From positions 1 to 64,000 of the forward strand of contig NZ_JANUSD010000004.1 of assembly GCF_024793945.1 (NCBI RefSeq): a stretch of DNA of 64,000 nt. The letters are read 5' to 3'. Every line of letters begins with the position of its first letter. Within the stretch, counting starts at the first letter, position 1. Made by a program: the position numbers and the translations under genes. This document shows positions 8,247-17,532 of the stretch, piece by piece. The notes beneath the pieces are model-generated. The model did no database searches. It was not told where the DNA came from and worked only from the letters and a program-made list of their open reading frames with translations. The stretch comes from Emticicia fluvialis. GTDB taxonomy: Bacteria; Bacteroidota; Bacteroidia; Cytophagales; Spirosomataceae.

Positions 8247-10118
8247 TTATAAATAAATTTTCTGGGTCTTTTTGTTGGTTTGGTAGGTCTCATACGCCTT
8301 TTGAACGCTTTCAGACTCCGACACCTCTGCAATCGGTACTTCCCACCAGGCGTTATAACCTTTCACGGTTCTGTAAAGGCTGGTTTCAATGTATATAACT
8401 GTTACCCTGTCTTGCGTTTTTGAATCTGCCAACGCTTTTTCTAAAGAGGCCTTATCGGTTGCTTTAATAACAACTGCACCCAGGCTTTCTGCATTCTTGG
8501 CTAAGTCAACCGGAAGAAAATCACCAGCCAACTGGCCAGAGTGTTCATCGCGATAAACATATCTTGTACCGAAGCGCTCGCCACCAATACTTTCAGACAA
8601 ACCACCAATGCTGGCAAACCCATTATTGTTTAATAATAAAATTGTGAAACGATACCCCTCCTGAATGGCAGTGATAATCTCGTGGTTATTCATCAGATAA
8701 CCGCCATCGCCGCACAGAACATAAATCTCACGCGAGGTATCGGCCATCTTGGCACCCAAACCGGCGGCAATTTCATAGCCCATAGTTGAGTAACCGTATT
8801 CCAGGTGGAAGTTTTTCGGGTCTGTAGCACGCCATAGTTTATGTAAGTCGCCTGGAGCAGAGCCAGAGGCATTAATCATGATGTCGCGGTCTTCCATAAA
8901 ACTATTCAGAGTGCCTATTACCACTGCCTGATCAATTGGCGGCACAGTACCGTTACCTTCGGCATAAATCTGGGTTACTTCTTCATCCCATGCCTTGTTC
9001 ATTTGGGCAATGCGCTCTCTGTATGTGGCCTCAACTTCGTAATCACCGAGTAAATCTGCCAGTTCTTCCAATGTTACTTTGGCGTCGCCTACCAAAGGCA
9101 AGGCAGCATGCTTGAAAGCATCAAAATCAGAAATATTAATGTTAATAAATTGTACCTCAGGGTTCTGGAAAATAGATTTAGAAGCCGTGGTGAAGTCGCT
9201 GTAACGGGTACCTATACCAATTACAACATCGGCTTCATTGGCAATCTCAATGGCATATTTGGTGCCGGTTGCGCCTAAACCTCCTAATGCGTAAGGAGCA
9301 TCGTAACGCACTGCCCCTTTGCCTGCAAAGGTTTCGCCTACGGGTATGCCTGTTATGGTAGCAAACTGGTGCAAAACTGCATTGGCATCGCTGTAAGTAG
9401 CACCACCACCAGCCACTATCACTGGGGCTTTGGCATTTTTAATCAGCTCTGCCGCTTTTTGCAAGGCGGTTTTATCTGGTCTTGGGCGTGCAATGTGCCA
9501 TATTCGCTTTTTGAACAGTTCTTCCGGATAATCGTAGGCGTGCGTCTGAATATCCTGCGGCATAGAAAGGGTAACCGTGCCCATTTCTGCCTGAGAGGTA
9601 AGCACACGCATTACTTCAGGTAATGAGTAAATCAATTGCTCTGGTCTGCTGATTCTGTCCCAGTATTTAGAAACCGGTTTAAAACAATCATTTACCGAAA
9701 TATCCTGCGTGCTAGTGCTTTCTAATTGTTGTAAAACCGGATTTGGTTCTCGGGTTGCAAAGATATCGCCGGGTAATAAAAGCACCGGCAGACGATTGAT
9801 GGTTGCTAAAGCTGCGCCCGTAAGCATATTGGTAGCGCCCGGCCCGATAGAACTGGTGCAAACCATAGCGCCCAGGCGGTTTTTGACTTTGGCATAAGCC
9901 ACAGCGGTATGCACCATCGACTGCTCGTTTCGACACTGATAATACCTGAAATCAGGATTTTGGTGCAAAGCCTGACCTAATCCGGCTACGTTTCCATGTC
10001 CGAAAATGCCGAAACAGCCGCCAAAGTAGGGTTGCTCAACGCCGTCTCTTTCTATGTATTGATTCTTTAAGAATTTTATAGTTGCCTGGGCAACGGTTAG
10101 TTTAATAGTATTTGCCAT
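8247..10118 (-). CDS. iolD: 3D-trihydroxycyclohexane-1,2-dione hydrolase
   Basis: 623 residues, a thiamine-diphosphate enzyme of the acetolactate-synthase fold. Visible features are the activating Glu65 in QCRNEQSMVH, the central domain near residues 210-350 and the ThDP/Mg motif from GDGG (470-473) to NN (497-498). The length and the N-terminal PYFGGCFGIFGHG segment are typical of IolD rather than of acetolactate synthase. It opens the ring of the dione to 5-deoxy-glucuronate, which IolB then isomerises. A 61-base leader with a 16-bp tandem repeat separates it from the aldolase gene upstream. Confidence 0.96.
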   Translation of the reverse strand: MANTIKLTVAQATIKFLKNQYIERDGVEQPYFGGCFGIFGHGNVAGLGQALHQNPDFRYYQCRNEQSMVHTAVAYAKVKNRLGAMVCTSSIGPGATNMLTGAALATINRLPVLLLPGDIFATREPNPVLQQLESTSTQDISVNDCFKPVSKYWDRISRPEQLIYSLPEVMRVLTSQAEMGTVTLSMPQDIQTHAYDYPEELFKKRIWHIARPRPDKTALQKAAELIKNAKAPVIVAGGGATYSDANAVLHQFATITGIPVGETFAGKGAVRYDAPYALGGLGATGTKYAIEIANEADVVIGIGTRYSDFTTASKSIFQNPEVQFININISDFDAFKHAALPLVGDAKVTLEELADLLGDYEVEATYRERIAQMNKAWDEEVTQIYAEGNGTVPPIDQAVVIGTLNSFMEDRDIMINASGSAPGDLHKLWRATDPKNFHLEYGYSTMGYEIAAGLGAKMADTSREIYVLCGDGGYLMNNHEIITAIQEGYRFTILLLNNNGFASIGGLSESIGGERFGTRYVYRDEHSGQLAGDFLPVDLAKNAESLGAVVIKATDKASLEKALADSKTQDRVTVIYIETSLYRTVKGYNAWWEVPIAEVSESESVQKAYETYQTNKKTQKIYL

Positions 10119-10129
10119 GTCTGTAATTA

Positions 10130-10161
10130 ATTAGTGATTGAGTGAATTAGTGATTGAGTGA
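10130..10161. repeat. Two perfect tandem copies of a 16-bp unit
   Basis: ATTAGTGATTGAGTGA occurs at 10130-10145 and again at 10146-10161, inside the gap between the aldolase gene and iolD. It is probably a slippage product that lengthens the intercistronic spacer. No hairpin or operator symmetry is evident. Confidence 0.8.
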
Positions 10162-10179
10162 TTATTTTTTATCGCACAA

Positions 10180-11124
10180 TTATCTAATTCCAAAATCTAC
10201 ACCTTTGCCTGTGGTGCCAAAATCGTCAAATTTATTCAGCATGAATTTTACGTATTCTTCCATTAACACTTTACCCGGTGTTGTAGGAGCAAACTGGTCG
10301 GGGGTGTCTCTGAAAAACTCTCTTACTACCCTTGTCCATAGCAAACGGGTATCAGTTGCAATGTTAATTTTACAAACGCCCAACGTTATGGCTTTCTGAA
10401 TTTCGGCCATTGATACACCCTGTGCATCATCTTTCAGGGCGCCACCAGCGTTATTAATACGACGGATTTCATCAGGGTTAACAGAAGAACCACCGTGCAA
10501 TACCAGCGGAAACTCCGGCAGGCGTCTTTGTATTTCTTCCAGAATATAAAATTGAATGCCTTGTTTGCCTTTAAACTTATAGGCGCCGTGGCTGGTGCCA
10601 ACCGCAATGGCCAGGCAGTCGCAGTCGGTCGCATTTACAAACCTTTCTACATCGTAAGGGTTGGTGTACGAAGATTTACCGGCTTCAACAATAAGGTCAT
10701 CTTCAATACCTGCCAATACACCCAACTCTGCTTCTACGCTAATGCCTTTGGCGTGGGCTCTTTCCACCACCGCCTGTGTTCGGGCTACGTTGGTATCAAA
10801 ATCATCGTGCGAGGCATCTATCATTACAGAAGTGTAGCCTCCGCTGTCAATGGCATCGTAAATATGGTCTTCCACGCCGTGGTCTACGTGCACGGCATAC
10901 ACTACTTTAGGGTATATTCTGGCTGCGGCCTCTATCATGGCCAGCAACATTTTGGGGTGCGCGTAGTCGCGGGCAAAAGGGGTGGTTTGCACAATAAAAG
11001 GCGCATTGGCTTTTTCGGCAGCTGCAAAGAGGCCGTGGACTTCTTCCATAAAAAACACGTTTACGGCCGGAATCCCGTATTTGCCATAGCTCTTCCTGAA
11101 TATCTCTTTGGTTGTCAGAAGCAT
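10180..11124 (-). CDS. Class II aldolase acting on 6-phospho-5-dehydro-2-deoxy-D-gluconate (IolJ role)
   Basis: 314 residues of the class II fructose-bisphosphate aldolase family. Catalytic Asp81 and zinc ligand His82 lie in HVDHG, with Glu133 in EAELG, His179 in GTSHG and His210 in VLHGGSS. The family splits ketose phosphates to DHAP and an aldehyde. Position between the transporter gene and iolD, in an operon that otherwise lacks the final aldolase, argues that it performs the IolJ step, giving DHAP and malonate semialdehyde. Sequence alone cannot exclude a general fructose-bisphosphate or tagatose role. Confidence 0.88.
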   Translation of the reverse strand: MLLTTKEIFRKSYGKYGIPAVNVFFMEEVHGLFAAAEKANAPFIVQTTPFARDYAHPKMLLAMIEAAARIYPKVVYAVHVDHGVEDHIYDAIDSGGYTSVMIDASHDDFDTNVARTQAVVERAHAKGISVEAELGVLAGIEDDLIVEAGKSSYTNPYDVERFVNATDCDCLAIAVGTSHGAYKFKGKQGIQFYILEEIQRRLPEFPLVLHGGSSVNPDEIRRINNAGGALKDDAQGVSMAEIQKAITLGVCKINIATDTRLLWTRVVREFFRDTPDQFAPTTPGKVLMEEYVKFMLNKFDDFGTTGKGVDFGIR

Positions 11125-11183
11125 TGTAATAATATTTAATTGTGGGGCAAACTGTCAATTCGCCTATTGTAAATAGATCAATC

Positions 11184-12794
11184 TTACCAGAAAGCGGTGT
11201 ATAAAGCTGTTAAAACACCGCAAATAATAACACTGTAAATGATAAAGCCAACTGTAAAGTCTGGTTTGGGAATACCTACATCCATGCCTTTTGAGTTGTC
11301 TTTATTTTTAGACATCAGGCTAAGAATAACCATGATGGCTACGAGTATCAGAAATATGATTCCCATGCGGTCAAGGAACGGGATTTCTTCAAACCAGATT
11401 TTAGAAGCCAGCGATAAAGGGATAGTCAGCAAAGCAGCAACCAATGCAGCTGTACCGGTGGTGCGTTTCCAGAATAAACCTAAAAAGAAAATGGCAAAAA
11501 CGCCCGGAGTTATAAAGCTGGAATACTCCTGCACAAACTGATAGGCCTGGTCTAGTACCCTGAGTTGGGGCGCAATAAGCACGGCTATACCCATGGCTAC
11601 CCAAACTGCTATGCGGCCCACCCGAACCAGGTGTTTATCTGTGGCATCGGGCTTGATATAAATCTTATAAATATCTAAAGAGAAAATGGTTGAAATACTA
11701 TTGGCTTTACCGGCCAGTGAAGCCACAATGGCAGCGGTAAGAGCCGCAAAGGCAATGCCTTTTAAGCCGGAAGGTAGCAGGTTCAACAATACAGGGTAGG
11801 CGTGGTCTGGTTTTACTACGCCTGCTGCATCGAGCATTTCTTTCTGAAAAACGCCGTTCTGGTACAGCACAAATGCGGCAATACCCGGTATTACTACAAT
11901 TAACGGAATCAGTAATTTCAGAAAGGCGGCAAAGACAATACCCTGACGGGCCGTTTTTAGGTCGGCTCCTAAGGTACGCTGCACAATGTATTGGTTACAG
12001 CCCCAGTAATTGAGGTTGTTAATCCACATGGCACCTATAATTACAGTTAAACCCGGAAGATCTTTATAATAAGGGCTTGATTTGGGCAGAATCATGTGAA
12101 AGTGCGAGTCTGCCTGAGTTTTTAAGGTACCAAACGCACTTAAAAGATTGGGTGTGTTGAAATGCTTGGCCACCATATCCATAGCCAGGTAAGTAGTAAT
12201 TAAACCACCTAGCACCAGCACCACTACCTGAATAACATCTGTATACCCAATTACTTTCATGCCACCAATAGTAATAACAATGGCGAACACTGCCAGTGCA
12301 ACGATTGACACATTAAAATTAACCCCTGCGGTTACTTCCAACGCCAAAGCACCCAGATAAAGAATTGAGGTAAGGTTTACAAAAACATACAGCAACAACC
12401 AGAAAATGGCCATGGTAGTGGCTACCAGCGGATTATATCTCTGGCGCAGAAACTGCGGCATTGTGAATATTTTGTTTTTAAGATACACGGGTAGAAAGAA
12501 AACAGCCACTACCAGCAGGGTAGCAGCCGACATCCATTCATAAGAGGAAATGGCGAGGCCAATGGCAAAGCCAGACCCCGACATACCTATAAAGTGTTCT
12601 GCAGAAATGTTTGACGCAATCAGCGATGCCCCAATGGCCCAGAACGTGAGCGACCCTTCAGCCAGGAAGTATCCGTTTGCGGTGTTGTTATCAGCGCTTT
12701 TTTTACGATACACCCAGTAGCCATAGCCACTTATCAGCACAAAGTAAAAAAAGAAAACCACGTAATCGAGCGTATGCAAGCCGGGAGATTCCAT
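11184..12794 (-). CDS. Sodium/solute symporter (SSS family), probable inositol transporter
   Basis: 536 residues with about 13-14 hydrophobic segments. SSS signatures are visible: the first helix after YVVFFFYFVLISGYGYW, the ASLIASNISAEHFIGMSGSG segment and AALTAAIVASLAGKANSIST. The family couples solute uptake to sodium, and SGLT-type members carry sugars and inositols. Its place inside the inositol operon suggests myo-inositol, or a close isomer, as substrate. That is inference from context. It is the only transporter in the cluster. Confidence 0.9.
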   Translation of the reverse strand: MESPGLHTLDYVVFFFYFVLISGYGYWVYRKKSADNNTANGYFLAEGSLTFWAIGASLIASNISAEHFIGMSGSGFAIGLAISSYEWMSAATLLVVAVFFLPVYLKNKIFTMPQFLRQRYNPLVATTMAIFWLLLYVFVNLTSILYLGALALEVTAGVNFNVSIVALAVFAIVITIGGMKVIGYTDVIQVVVLVLGGLITTYLAMDMVAKHFNTPNLLSAFGTLKTQADSHFHMILPKSSPYYKDLPGLTVIIGAMWINNLNYWGCNQYIVQRTLGADLKTARQGIVFAAFLKLLIPLIVVIPGIAAFVLYQNGVFQKEMLDAAGVVKPDHAYPVLLNLLPSGLKGIAFAALTAAIVASLAGKANSISTIFSLDIYKIYIKPDATDKHLVRVGRIAVWVAMGIAVLIAPQLRVLDQAYQFVQEYSSFITPGVFAIFFLGLFWKRTTGTAALVAALLTIPLSLASKIWFEEIPFLDRMGIIFLILVAIMVILSLMSKNKDNSKGMDVGIPKPDFTVGFIIYSVIICGVLTALYTAFW

Positions 12795-12847
12795 TCGAAT
12801 AATAGTAAAGGTTTAGGGGTGAATCAGGTGATTGGTGTTCTTCAGAA

Positions 12848-13876
12848 TTAAGCCGTAATGGCGCTTAGTATCTCTTCTATTTTTACGGGTCTGTCTTCCA
12901 TATAAGATTGCTTGGCAGCCATGGCAATAGCGGTGGCCATCAGGCCATCATGTGCATTAACCGGCACGTTTTCGCCTGCCAAAACGCTAGAAACAAACAC
13001 ATTTATTTCATTTACATAGGCCTCGGCATATCTTTCAAGAAAGAAATTCAACGGCAACGATAAATGACCACCTTTGTCGTTGTAGTATTCGTGGGTATCT
13101 GGTGTGTTATTCTTGGTTTGTGTCATACCGCCCGAGCCGAAAACCTCAATACGCTGGTCGTATCCATAAACGGCTTTTCGGCTGTTATCAATAACACCTA
13201 TTGCCCCATTGGCAAAGGTTAGTGTGGTAATGGCCGTGTCGATATCACCCTCTGCGCCAATGCGTGGGTCTACCAGCACCTTTGCTTTGGCGTAAACCTC
13301 GGTCACTTCGCTATTCATTACATAACGGGCCATGTCAAAATCATGAATGGCCATATCAAGAAAAAGTCCGCCCGAAGACTTTACATATTCAATTTGCGGC
13401 GGGTTAGGGTCACGGCTGGTTATTTTAAGAATGTGAGGGTCGCCCACCAAACCTTCGTGCACCATTTCTTTTACTTTCAGAAAATTGGCATCAAATCGTC
13501 TGTTGAAGCCCAGCATTAACTGAACGTTAGCCAACTCAACGGCTTCTTTTGCTACCAGAATCTGTTCAATGCTCAGGTCAAGCGGTTTTTCACAAAAAAT
13601 ATGCTTGCCGTGTTGTGCTGCCAGTATGGTGTAAGGCACATGGGTAGGGGTAGGTGTACAGATAACCACGGCCTCTACATCCGGATGGGTCAATACATAC
13701 TCAGGGTTGGTAGATACATTCTCAACGCCATGTCTTCTGGCAAAATCTAACAGACTCTCGGTTATATCGGCAGCAGCAACTACTTCTGCGTTTTTTACCC
13801 GGGTGGCAATATTGGCTAAATGGATTTGCCCGATACGACCCAGACCTACGATGCCGATTTTTAAGGTATTCTTCAT
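12848..13876 (-). CDS. iolG: Inositol 2-dehydrogenase (Gfo/Idh/MocA family)
   Basis: 342 residues. An N-terminal Rossmann fold carries GIVGLGRIGQIH. The family's EKP motif is in IFCEKPLDL (Glu96-Lys97-Pro98), and the catalytic region is in LDMAIHDFDMARY (Asp174, His178), as in IolG. It oxidises myo-inositol to scyllo-inosose with NAD+, the first step of the pathway. Scyllo-inositol dehydrogenase or another sugar dehydrogenase of the same family is possible, but it is the only such enzyme in a complete iol operon. Confidence 0.92.
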   Translation of the reverse strand: MKNTLKIGIVGLGRIGQIHLANIATRVKNAEVVAAADITESLLDFARRHGVENVSTNPEYVLTHPDVEAVVICTPTPTHVPYTILAAQHGKHIFCEKPLDLSIEQILVAKEAVELANVQLMLGFNRRFDANFLKVKEMVHEGLVGDPHILKITSRDPNPPQIEYVKSSGGLFLDMAIHDFDMARYVMNSEVTEVYAKAKVLVDPRIGAEGDIDTAITTLTFANGAIGVIDNSRKAVYGYDQRIEVFGSGGMTQTKNNTPDTHEYYNDKGGHLSLPLNFFLERYAEAYVNEINVFVSSVLAGENVPVNAHDGLMATAIAMAAKQSYMEDRPVKIEEILSAITA

Positions 13877-13925
13877 TCAGTTTTAATAGGTAAGTATATG
13901 AATAGTAAAGTTTTATAATATAAAA

Positions 13926-15392
13926 TCAGAATTTACGTGTCCATTCTTTCAGCCATCGTTCAATTACTACCTTGGTTTGGGTAAAGAACTCAACCGAGTG
14001 CATACCTTGGCCGTGCAGGTCTCCGAAGAAGCTGTCTTTCCAGCCTGAGAACGGAAACTGCGCCATTGGAGCCGCTACGCCAATATTGATACCGATGTTT
14101 CCGGCATCTGCATCATGTCTGAATTTTCTGGCACTGGCGCCACTACTGGTAAAGATACAGGCCGCATTGCCGTAGTTGCCGCTATTAATAAACCGGATAG
14201 CCTCGTCTACATCATTGATGTGCATTAATGACATAACAGGGCCAAAAATTTCGGTTTGTGCCACATGGCTGGTCAGCGGTATATCTTCAATAATGGTAGG
14301 CAAAATAAAGTTACCGTTTTCATAACCGGCCACTTTTGCATGGCTGCCGTCTACCAACAGGCGGCCACCATCCTGCACACTTTGCTGAATCAGCTGTTCA
14401 ATACGGTTTTTGCTTTCAGGGGTTATAACTGGACCCATCAGGCTTTTATCATCCAGTCCAAAACCGGTGGTGCGTGCTTTGGCGGCTTCAACCAGACTCT
14501 CGGTAATATCTTTGTGGTCTCCGACAGTAATGATGGTCGACGCCGCCAGGCAGCGTTGGCCTGCACAGCCATATACACTGTCGGTAATAATCTGAGTGGT
14601 CATTTCAATATCGGCATCAGGCAGTACCAGTACCGGGTTTTTTGCCCCGCCCTGTGCCTGCACTCTTTTGCCATACAAGGCCCCTTGCGAATATACGTAG
14701 CGCGCTACATTACTTGAGCCAACAAAGCTGATGGCTCTGATAACCGGATGCTGCAACAGGCCATCTACTACTTCTTTTGTACCATTTACAAGGTTAACCA
14801 CTCCGTTCGGCAAGTCCAGCTTTTCCATTAGTTCTACAACTTTGGTCATGGTAAGTGGTACTTTCTCAGAAGGTTTAATGATATAAGTATTACCGCAGGC
14901 AATGGCATAAGGCAGAAACCAGAAAGGAATCATACCCGGAAAATTAAATGGTGCAATACAGGCACAAACCCCTACCGGCTGGCGAATCATGAATTCGTCT
15001 ACCCCTCTGGCTATATCTTCCGAGAAACTGCCCTGCATCATAGTTGGTATGCCGCAGGCGTTTTCAACGTTTTCAATAGCACGCTGCATTTCTGCTTTGG
15101 CTTCGCCGAAAGTCTTGCCACTTTCTAATACTATAGTTTTTGAGATGTCGTCAATGTTATCTTCAAGCAGGGTTTTCAGCTTGAACAAATATTGCACGCG
15201 ACGATGCGCCGGAACGTTTCTCCATTCAGGAAAAGCCTTCGCTGCGGCTTCAGCAGCTTGTTGCACATCCTGCACCGAACCTTGCGGTACTAGCGCTATT
15301 ACCTCCTGGCTGGCAGGGTTTACTACATTCAGTGTGGCATCTGAGCTGCTGTTTACCCACTGTCCGTTTATATAGTTCCTTAATTTTGTCAT
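13926..15392 (-). CDS. mmsA: Methylmalonate/malonate-semialdehyde dehydrogenase (CoA-acylating)
   Basis: 488 residues of the aldehyde dehydrogenase superfamily, at the usual MmsA/IolA length. The catalytic Cys281 sits in YGCAGQRCLAAS, a motif particular to the CoA-acylating MmsA branch. The NAD site is near IKPSEKVPL and FVGSSNVA. In inositol catabolism it converts malonate semialdehyde to acetyl-CoA and CO2. The same enzyme also serves valine breakdown, so the operon may supply both. It lies 27 bases after iolC. Confidence 0.95.
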   Translation of the reverse strand: MTKLRNYINGQWVNSSSDATLNVVNPASQEVIALVPQGSVQDVQQAAEAAAKAFPEWRNVPAHRRVQYLFKLKTLLEDNIDDISKTIVLESGKTFGEAKAEMQRAIENVENACGIPTMMQGSFSEDIARGVDEFMIRQPVGVCACIAPFNFPGMIPFWFLPYAIACGNTYIIKPSEKVPLTMTKVVELMEKLDLPNGVVNLVNGTKEVVDGLLQHPVIRAISFVGSSNVARYVYSQGALYGKRVQAQGGAKNPVLVLPDADIEMTTQIITDSVYGCAGQRCLAASTIITVGDHKDITESLVEAAKARTTGFGLDDKSLMGPVITPESKNRIEQLIQQSVQDGGRLLVDGSHAKVAGYENGNFILPTIIEDIPLTSHVAQTEIFGPVMSLMHINDVDEAIRFINSGNYGNAACIFTSSGASARKFRHDADAGNIGINIGVAAPMAQFPFSGWKDSFFGDLHGQGMHSVEFFTQTKVVIERWLKEWTRKF

Positions 15393-15419
15393 TATGTTTT
15401 AATAGAATTTTTCTGATTA

Positions 15420-16439
15420 TTATAAACCTCCTTTGCTGTCGGCGAAAGCCATCGCTTCTTCAAGTGTTGCCATAAAGTTGGCGCACCCATGTTTGGTTAC
15501 CATTATGGCCCCGGTGGCGTTGGCCATACGAACTGCTTTGTACAAACTCCAGCCTTGCAGGTAGCCGTACATAAATCCGGCTGCAAAAGAATCTCCTGCC
15601 CCCAGCACATTAATTACCTCAACAGGAAAACCTGGTACTTTCACTTCTTCCTTACCAGGTTCAAAAATAGAAGCACCATCGGCTCCTCGTTTTACTATCA
15701 GGGTTTTTACCCCTTTGTTCAGAATCTCCTGAATGGCGTTGTCTATATTACCTCTGATTTCAGGCGCTGAAATCTGCTGATGTTTAATTTCTAATTGTTT
15801 TGGGTCGGTCATAAACGCAGCCAGTATCTCTTCTTCAGTGCCCAATACATAGTCCATGTAAGGCAGGGCGGCTCTGATGGTTACACCAAAGGCGAGTGGA
15901 TCAAACCACTGGTCGGCTCTGAAGTCAATATCTAGTGCAGTTACGGCATTGTTCTTTTTTGCCTCTTCAATGGCATAAAACATGGCTGTGCGGCTGGGGT
16001 CTTTGCTAAAGGCTGTACCTGAAAACATTACCGAGCGATATTGTGAAATACCGGCCTGCCGGATATGCTCCAGATTAATGTTGATATCGGCACAATTATC
16101 ACGGTAATAAACCAGCGGGAATCTGTCCGGAGGTTCAATGCCCAGAATAACTGCCGAACTTCGCGGGCCTGTTAAAGTTGGAATGACGGAGGTATCTATA
16201 CCTTCTTTTTCCAGAAAATGAAGAATAAATTTACCAACCTGGTCATTACCAACGGCTGTCAGAAAACGGGTTTTCAGGCCGAGCCTCTGGCAACCTACTG
16301 CAATATTTAAAGGCGAGCCGCCAACAAATGCACCAAACGAATTGATATCAACAAAAGGAGAACCAATATCGTTAGAATACAAATCAATTGACGAACGCCC
16401 GATTGTCAGAATATCATATTTTTTAATAGTATCTTGCAT
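15420..16439 (-). CDS. iolC: 5-dehydro-2-deoxygluconokinase
   Basis: 339 residues from the ATG at 16439. The frame stays open upstream to a possible start at 16520, but that would lie inside iolB and adds residues unlike the family. The chosen start is 11 bases after the iolB stop. It has the PfkB sugar-kinase fold: IGRSSIDLY and GGSPLNIAVGC near the N-terminus, and the ATP and catalytic motif NVLGAGDSFAAGF near the C-terminus. It phosphorylates 5-dehydro-2-deoxy-D-gluconate at C6 to make the substrate of the aldolase encoded downstream. Confidence 0.94.
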   Translation of the reverse strand: MQDTIKKYDILTIGRSSIDLYSNDIGSPFVDINSFGAFVGGSPLNIAVGCQRLGLKTRFLTAVGNDQVGKFILHFLEKEGIDTSVIPTLTGPRSSAVILGIEPPDRFPLVYYRDNCADININLEHIRQAGISQYRSVMFSGTAFSKDPSRTAMFYAIEEAKKNNAVTALDIDFRADQWFDPLAFGVTIRAALPYMDYVLGTEEEILAAFMTDPKQLEIKHQQISAPEIRGNIDNAIQEILNKGVKTLIVKRGADGASIFEPGKEEVKVPGFPVEVINVLGAGDSFAAGFMYGYLQGWSLYKAVRMANATGAIMVTKHGCANFMATLEEAMAFADSKGGL

Positions 16440-16450
16440 GTAGAGCTTGG

Positions 16451-17317
16451 TTAAACGTTCATGTCGGCGGTTACAAGTGGTAGCCTGGTATCCTGTGTTT
16501 TCCAGGTGCCGTAAATCCACTCGTGGTCAGGGTCGTTGGTAGCAGTCAGAACCTGGTCGCTTCCTGCCAGAAAATTAAGGTAATAGGCATGGTAGCCATG
16601 ACACGCAGCCACCGGATGGTAACCCTTCGGAACCAGAACGGCTTCGTTGTTTTTTGCTCTTACAATTTCATCAAGGCTGCGGTCATAGGTATAAACCTGC
16701 TGAATAGCGTACGCCTGTGGCGACTGAAACTTGTAAAAATAAATTTCTTCCAGTTCGGCCTCTATTAATTTGCCGTCTGCATCAATAATCCTTTCGTCAT
16801 GCTTGTGAGCAGGGAAAGAACTCCAGTTGCCTGAAGGGGTGTACACCTCAACACAAACAATTTTATCGCAGGCAAAACCGGGCTGGATAAGACTGTTTAT
16901 CTGCCGATTGGCGTTATCGCCTCCGCGAAGCTCAATGGCTGCTTCATGCGGTTGTTTCAGGTAAGGCGGAAAATCTCTTTCACTTGCTACCCATGAGTAA
17001 GCAATATCTAATGTTTCGCTGGTAGCAGTAAGTGTGAATTTAGTATGACGGGATAAGTAAAGCGTATGAGCAATACCACTGAAAACATCTTTGCGCCCGT
17101 TGGTTATTTCCCAGTTGCCTTTGTCAGATTCAACCCTGAAATTACCGCCAAGCACGACTATGGCCATTTCATGTTCTGTGGTATCAAATTGCCAGGTTTC
17201 ACCTTTCTGCATCAGGCGGGCACCAAAGTTGAGGTGTTTCCAGCCGGCTTCTTCTGCAGTAAAATTCTGATATACCGGGTTTTGTTGCGGTTTAACTAAA
17301 AGGTTGCTGATTTTCAT
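16451..17317 (-). CDS. iolB: 5-deoxy-glucuronate isomerase
   Basis: 288 residues from the ATG at 17317; a GTG three codons upstream (17326) is also in frame. It has the double-cupin fold of IolB. Family marks are the segment with SSFPAHKHDER carrying metal ligands, the Glu-rich LEEIYFYKFQSPQAYA and the C-terminal VAACHGYHAYYLNFLAG. It isomerises 5-deoxy-glucuronate to 5-dehydro-2-deoxy-gluconate. It is the first gene of the operon, and the control region with two kinds of operator lies directly upstream. Confidence 0.95.
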   Translation of the reverse strand: MKISNLLVKPQQNPVYQNFTAEEAGWKHLNFGARLMQKGETWQFDTTEHEMAIVVLGGNFRVESDKGNWEITNGRKDVFSGIAHTLYLSRHTKFTLTATSETLDIAYSWVASERDFPPYLKQPHEAAIELRGGDNANRQINSLIQPGFACDKIVCVEVYTPSGNWSSFPAHKHDERIIDADGKLIEAELEEIYFYKFQSPQAYAIQQVYTYDRSLDEIVRAKNNEAVLVPKGYHPVAACHGYHAYYLNFLAGSDQVLTATNDPDHEWIYGTWKTQDTRLPLVTADMNV

Positions 17318-17363
17318 ACTCCACACTACAGCTAAGAAAATTATTAAGATTATATTATAAGAA

Positions 17364-17415
17364 CTTGTATAGACAAGTGGCGCTAAATTTAATGTATCTG
17401 CCTTGTATAGACAAG
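17364..17415 (-). promoter_or_regulatory. Two identical 14-bp palindromes, GntR-like operator pair upstream of iolB
   Basis: CTTGTATAGACAAG occurs at 17364-17377 and 17402-17415. Each has five-base arms CTTGT/ACAAG around ATAG, and the starts are 38 bp apart. The outer arms match the HutC-type GntR operator CTTGTATGTACAAG. No GntR gene lies in the window. The sites lie 47-98 bases upstream of the iolB ATG, a position suited to repression or roadblock. That a second regulator acts here is inference. Confidence 0.55.
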
Positions 17416-17500
17416 CGACTGCACCAGAATAATTGTTACCATTACAAATGCCTGATGCAATAGTATTATATAAAGACTTAATATAAAAATATTTATTTTT

Positions 17501-17532
17501 GCAAACGTTTCAAATTGTCATGCAAACGTTTT
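17501..17532 (-). promoter_or_regulatory. Pair of LacI-type operators upstream of the inositol operon
   Basis: AAACGTTT at 17503-17510 and 17524-17531, each preceded by TGC, sits in two near-copies of TGCAAACGTTTnAAATTGT whose centres are 21 bp apart (two helical turns). The central CG with symmetric arms is the usual LacI-family operator form, and the operon ends in a lacI-type gene. I could not find a clear minus-strand -7 box beside them. Confidence 0.65.

Noticed and set aside
10130..10161. Tandem 16-bp repeat considered as a CRISPR or iteron
   Set aside because: Only two copies with no spacer, no cas or replication genes, and it lies within an operon gap.
10495..11139. 214-codon plus-strand open frame opposite the iolJ-type aldolase gene
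   Set aside because: The minus-strand aldolase is complete with all metal ligands, and the opposite frame has no recognisable domain. It is a shadow frame.
14256..14717. 153-codon plus-strand frame opposite mmsA
   Set aside because: Lies wholly inside a well-supported aldehyde dehydrogenase gene; no domain or start context.
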